From: Bacteroidales bacterium
GTDB lineage: Bacteria > Bacteroidota > Bacteroidia > Bacteroidales > UBA932
NCBI GenBank assembly: GCA_017614715.1
Contig: JAGABI010000007.1
Coordinates: forward strand, 1 to 34,321
Length of the DNA: 34,321 nt
Direction: 5' to 3'
In this document: piece after piece, positions 31,767 through 34,321 of the stretch
How the letters are laid out: each line of letters opens with the position of its first letter
Position numbering within the stretch: the stretch's first letter is position 1
Made by a program: the position numbers and the translations under genes
The notes under the pieces: model-generated
Seen by the model: only the letters and a program-made list of their open reading frames with translations
Told to the model about the DNA's origin: nothing
Databases searched by the model: none

Positions 31767-31790
31767 AGCTATTCTGTTTGTTATGTAATA

Positions 31791-31798
31791 CAAAGCTA
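31791..31798 (-). promoter_or_regulatory. Candidate -7 element for the lipoprotein-DASS operon
   Basis: The minus strand reads TAGCTTTG, an exact TAnnTTTG, 24 bases before the ATG at 31766. A second exact match (TACTTTTG, plus-strand 31880-31887) lies about 115 bases before that ATG and could serve as a distal promoter with a long leader. Confidence 0.5.
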
Positions 31799-31844
31799 CA
31801 AAAAACATGAGACAAATTTATTCAGACCATGTTGTTCTTTAGGA

Positions 31845-31858
31845 CGACATTGATGTCG
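31845..31858. repeat. Short palindrome in the gap between the lipoprotein and EamA genes
   Basis: CGACAT and ATGTCG pair around a two-base centre. If the distal promoter at 31880-31887 is used this lies in the leader. It may be an operator half-site pair or mean nothing. The remainder of the 150-base gap holds no other feature I can support. Confidence 0.3.
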
Positions 31859-31916
31859 GCGTAATTTCTGGCCGGGAGGCAAAAGTAATGTCGATTGGCC
31901 GCCATCAGTAAGGCAT

Positions 31917-32858
31917 TTATGATCTTCCTGATTCCGCCGCCCGGCTTTTGCTAACCAGGATAACGCCGCCTACGATTGCGATAGCGGCAATGACCTTATG
32001 CCATGTCAGATGATCCAGGCCGGTCCAGATGCTCACTATGGTGGCAATAATGGGGGAGAGGTAATTGTACATACTCACCAGCGTCGGACGGATTCGCTTC
32101 TGCCCGTAAGGGATCAGATAATATGCGATGAAGGTGGCAAATACTATCAGATAGCCGATCTCCCACCGGACTGAGACGGGGATGGCCGCATAGTCCATGG
32201 TGAGCAGCCCTTTGGCAGAGAATGGAAGCGAAATGAGCAGCGAGAAGAGGAATACCCACTTCATAAAGGTGATCACGCTGTATTTGGACACAAGCGGGCG
32301 GAAGATGCCCAGATACATGGAGAAGGTGAGACTGTTCAAAAGCAGCATCACCAGACCCAGCGGGGTAGTGGCCGATGCGCCTCCTGCATGCACAGAATGG
32401 AAAATCAGGAAAAGCACGCCCGCCAATGCAATTGCAACGCCGCCCGCCTTTTTGCCGGTTATGGGCTCTCCGACAAAGAAATAGGCGGTAATCATGGTAA
32501 AGACCGGCCCCAGAGTTCCAAGTATAGCAGAATCTATGGCCGTAGCCATGGTAATACCTATCAGAAAAGTAACCTGTGTCAGGTAGAAACCCAGCAGTGA
32601 GGCCAGTGCAATGCGCCACATATCGCCCTTCTCAATCGGTTCCTTTGGCTGGAACAGCGAAATAATCCAGAAGATGGCCGATGCACCAATCGCACGAAAC
32701 GTAAACAGCACATGGGGCGCCACAGCCTGGGAGTTTGCAATATCCTTACAAAGCACCACATTCAATCCGAATATGGTGTACGCCGCCGCAATAGCCAGAT
32801 GTCCCTTAAGCTTTTCCATTAAGTTCTCGTACACGTTCTCCTTGGCGTTGCCTTCCAT
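31917..32858 (-). CDS. EamA/DMT-family transporter
   Basis: A 313-residue inner-membrane protein with ten predicted helices in two EamA repeats. First repeat: LAIAAAYTIFGLNVVLCKDI, VLFTFRAIGASAIFWIISLF, ALASLLGFYLTQVTFLIGITMATA, DSAILGTLGPVFTMITAYFFVGEPITGKKAGGVAIALAGVLFLI. Second repeat ends PTLVSMYNYLSPIIATIVSIWTGLDHLTWHKVIAAIAIVGGVILVSK. The family moves amino acids, nucleosides or other metabolites out of or into the cell; the substrate is unknown. The ATG at 32858 is used; an internal ATG at 32819 (MEKLKGHLAIA) is a plausible alternative start that drops a charged leader. Confidence 0.88.
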   Translation of the reverse strand: MEGNAKENVYENLMEKLKGHLAIAAAYTIFGLNVVLCKDIANSQAVAPHVLFTFRAIGASAIFWIISLFQPKEPIEKGDMWRIALASLLGFYLTQVTFLIGITMATAIDSAILGTLGPVFTMITAYFFVGEPITGKKAGGVAIALAGVLFLIFHSVHAGGASATTPLGLVMLLLNSLTFSMYLGIFRPLVSKYSVITFMKWVFLFSLLISLPFSAKGLLTMDYAAIPVSVRWEIGYLIVFATFIAYYLIPYGQKRIRPTLVSMYNYLSPIIATIVSIWTGLDHLTWHKVIAAIAIVGGVILVSKSRAAESGRS

Positions 32859-32910
32859 AAGGAGGCTGCCAATTTAGCAAAAAAGCAAAAACAGATAACT
32901 ATTATGCGAT

Positions 32911-32931
32911 CTCGTTGGTGAAAAGAACGAG
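32911..32931. repeat. Six-base inverted repeat in the gap before the LiaF-like gene
   Basis: CTCGTT and AACGAG frame a 9-base loop (GGTGAAAAG). The 165-base gap has no gene; this hairpin has no T run. It may be a regulatory site of either divergent gene. Confidence 0.3.
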
Positions 32932-33004
32932 GGTGTCACGATTGGAGCGAATGTCTCACAGTGGGCTGGCGCCGGATCTGACAACAGGGAAAGAATGTAA
33001 TTCG

Positions 33005-33012
33005 TATATTTG
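33005..33012 (+). promoter_or_regulatory. Candidate -7 element for the LiaF-like gene
   Basis: TATATTTG matches TAnnTTTG exactly, 11 bases before the ATG at 33024 and 20 before the second ATG at 33033. The second start (MKKTFK) may therefore be the used one. Confidence 0.5.
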
Positions 33013-33023
33013 TAAAAAATATA

Positions 33024-33719
33024 ATGAGTACCATGAAAAAAACGTTCAAAATCATTCTCGGCCTGGCACTGGTGGCCGCCGGCGTACTGTGGATACTGAG
33101 TATCCTGGGAGTTCTTTCATTTGAGTTTTCAACTCAAGGTTGGTGGGCTCTGTTTATCATAGTGCCCTGTATCATTGGCCTGTTTACGGATAAGGACAAA
33201 GTGGGCTCATGCATCGGTATCGGCTGGGGCGTGTTGCTCCTGCTGGCTGCCCGTGAGGTCATCTCCTGGAACATGATGTGGCAGATTGGCCTGGCGCTCA
33301 TGATTATCGGCCTGGGCATCCATCTGCTCTTTTTCAAGAAGTGGAATTGCAACGGCGTATATAAGCAGACGACTCTCTCACGCGACGGAAAGGATATTCG
33401 CCGGATCGAGTCTTCCTTTGGCAAACAGCGTCTGTCTTTTGCCGGAGAGAAGTTTGAGGGAGCCGATGTAGAGTCCTCCTTCGGTGCGCTCATTCTGGAT
33501 CTTCGCGGTGCCGTCCTGGAAGAAGATGCAAGCATTGACCTGGAGGCTTCCTTCGGCGCCGTAACCATCATCGTCCCGGAAGGGCTCTCCGTCAAAACCG
33601 CCCTCACCAGCGGCTTCGGCGGGGTATCAGACAATCGCCGCATTAAAGCCGATGGCGGCTCTCCTGTCCTCTATATTACCGGCAAGGTGGGCTTTGGAGG
33701 AGTGGAAATCAAGGATTAA
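33024..33719 (+). CDS. LiaF/YvqF-like membrane protein
   Basis: A 231-residue protein. The N-terminal half has three to four hydrophobic segments (IILGLALVAAGVLWILSILG, GWWALFIIVPCIIGLF, SCIGIGWGVLLLLAA, QIGLALMIIGLGIHLLFF) as in LiaI-LiaF-like domains. The C-terminal half is a soluble beta-solenoid-like part with repeats of S-S/A-F-G: ESSFGKQRLSF, ESSFGALILDL, EASFGAVTIIV, SGFGGVSD, VGFGGVEI. This matches the cell wall-active antibiotics response domain. In Gram-positives LiaF controls a sensor kinase; in Bacteroidota the role is unclear and no kinase gene lies beside it. The start is either 33024 or 33033. Confidence 0.85.
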   Translation: MSTMKKTFKIILGLALVAAGVLWILSILGVLSFEFSTQGWWALFIIVPCIIGLFTDKDKVGSCIGIGWGVLLLLAAREVISWNMMWQIGLALMIIGLGIHLLFFKKWNCNGVYKQTTLSRDGKDIRRIESSFGKQRLSFAGEKFEGADVESSFGALILDLRGAVLEEDASIDLEASFGAVTIIVPEGLSVKTALTSGFGGVSDNRRIKADGGSPVLYITGKVGFGGVEIKD

Positions 33720-33768
33720 AGATCAAAACGCGTAAGTAACGTTCGAAAAATCGGAATTTACTGTTATT

Positions 33769-34321
33769 ATGGAATACATCAAGGTGACGAAAGCGAATCT
33801 GGAAAAGGAGCATATCTGCTGCGCCATCTCCAACAACAACGACGCGCAGGTCGCTTCCAAGAAAGCGTGGCTTACAGAGCGTTTTGACGACGGACTCGTG
33901 TTCTTGAAGAGCGTGGAAAGAGGTAAGTGCTTCATTGAGTACATCCCTGCCGAGAATGCCTGGAATCCCATCCTGGCCGATGATTATATGTACATCGACT
34001 GCCTCTGGGTGTCAGGTTCGTTCAAGGGGCACGGGTATTCCAGTGATTTGCTGGACGCCTGCATTCAGGACAGCAAGGCCAAAGGAAAGAAAGGCCTGTG
34101 CATCCTGTCATCGGCAAAGAAGAAACCATTCCTGTCCGATCCTCAGTTCCTGAAGCACAAAGGCTTCTCCGTCTGTGACGAGGCCGATAACGGCATCCAG
34201 CTGTGGTATCTTCCTTTTGCCAAGGATGCCCAGGCGCCTAAGTTCAAGGAATGCGCCAGGCATCCGCATACCGGCGAGCCGGGATATGTGTTGTATTACA
34301 CCAGTCAGTGCCCATTCAACG
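33769..34321 (+). CDS. GNAT acetyltransferase with YoaP-type C terminus, cut by window end
   Basis: An open frame of at least 184 residues that runs off the window. The first 150 residues are a GNAT domain with YIDCLWVSGSFKGHGYSSDLL (motif A, with G-H-G-Y-S in the usual Q/R-x-x-G-x-G/A position) and KGLCILSSAKKKPFLSDPQFLKHKGF. The part after about residue 160 (AKFKEC- like, then GYVLYYTSQCPFN) begins a thioredoxin-like YoaP domain, which in complete proteins follows the acetyltransferase; the Cys in CPF is the usual first active cysteine. The ATG at 33769 begins MEYIKVTKANLEKEHICC as in relatives. Substrate unknown. It starts 49 bases after the LiaF-like gene. Confidence 0.83.
   Translation, partial: MEYIKVTKANLEKEHICCAISNNNDAQVASKKAWLTERFDDGLVFLKSVERGKCFIEYIPAENAWNPILADDYMYIDCLWVSGSFKGHGYSSDLLDACIQDSKAKGKKGLCILSSAKKKPFLSDPQFLKHKGFSVCDEADNGIQLWYLPFAKDAQAPKFKECARHPHTGEPGYVLYYTSQCPFN

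Noticed and set aside
32860-32866. GGAGG-like sequence near the EamA start as a ribosome binding site
   Set aside because: GGAGG is on the plus strand, while the EamA mRNA carries its complement, so it cannot act as a Shine-Dalgarno sequence.
32940-33004. Possible tRNA or small RNA in the gap before the LiaF-like gene
   Set aside because: No cloverleaf, TTC arm or terminator could be found; only a 6-base hairpin upstream.

Overview
The window is a gene-dense stretch of a Bacteroidota chromosome, most likely order Bacteroidales. Evidence: many genes are preceded by the Bacteroidota -7 promoter element TAnnTTTG or a close variant rather than E. coli-type boxes; there are many short type II lipoprotein signal peptides; a BtuG-type surface lipoprotein is paired with BtuB; and house-keeping proteins (HtpG, PncB, MetY) look Bacteroidales-like. 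Family and genus cannot be fixed by reading alone. There is no rRNA, tRNA, CRISPR array, insertion sequence or prophage that I can support. No gap between genes exceeds about 260 bases, and the largest one holds a riboswitch.

Layout. 1-4944 (+): 3' part of htpG, then a GNAT protein, a TerB/J-domain membrane protein and nicotinate phosphoribosyltransferase. 4954-8568 (-): metY directly abutting an upstream MscS-type channel gene. 8639-11029 (+): a GH3-family lipoprotein that appears to lack both catalytic residues. 11078-17389 (+): a cobalamin riboswitch followed by a tight vitamin B12 capture and import operon (DUF4465 lipoprotein, a second surface lipoprotein, BtuG, BtuB, BtuF-like binding protein). 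17391-19413 (-): a BtuC/FecD-type permease behind an LPG-synthase-like membrane protein, convergent with the B12 operon. 19492-21923 (-): a repeat-rich secreted protein, a small secreted protein and a DUF554 membrane protein. 21984-24511 (-): a divergent tryptophanase-like enzyme and a threonine aldolase. 24580-26187 (+): two tandem GDPD-family lipoproteins. 26192-28814 (-): GntP permease, a small DUF937-like protein with an EF-hand loop, and a zinc-type CDF transporter. 28884-29939 (+): secreted metallophosphoesterase. 29974-32858 (-): DASS/SLC13 carboxylate transporter coupled to a small lipoprotein, and an EamA transporter. 33024-end (+): LiaF-like membrane protein and a GNAT-YoaP protein cut by the window end.

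How it works together. The clearest system is B12 acquisition. When cobalamin is scarce the riboswitch should allow expression of surface lipoproteins that catch the vitamin, BtuB moves it through the outer membrane, and the BtuF-like lipoprotein hands it to an inner-membrane ABC transporter. The permease is encoded on the other strand, outside the riboswitch operon, and no ATPase gene is visible. The less described parts are the two lipoproteins at the head of this operon and a set of enzyme-like proteins with altered active sites (GH3, the first GDPD copy, the tryptophanase-like protein).
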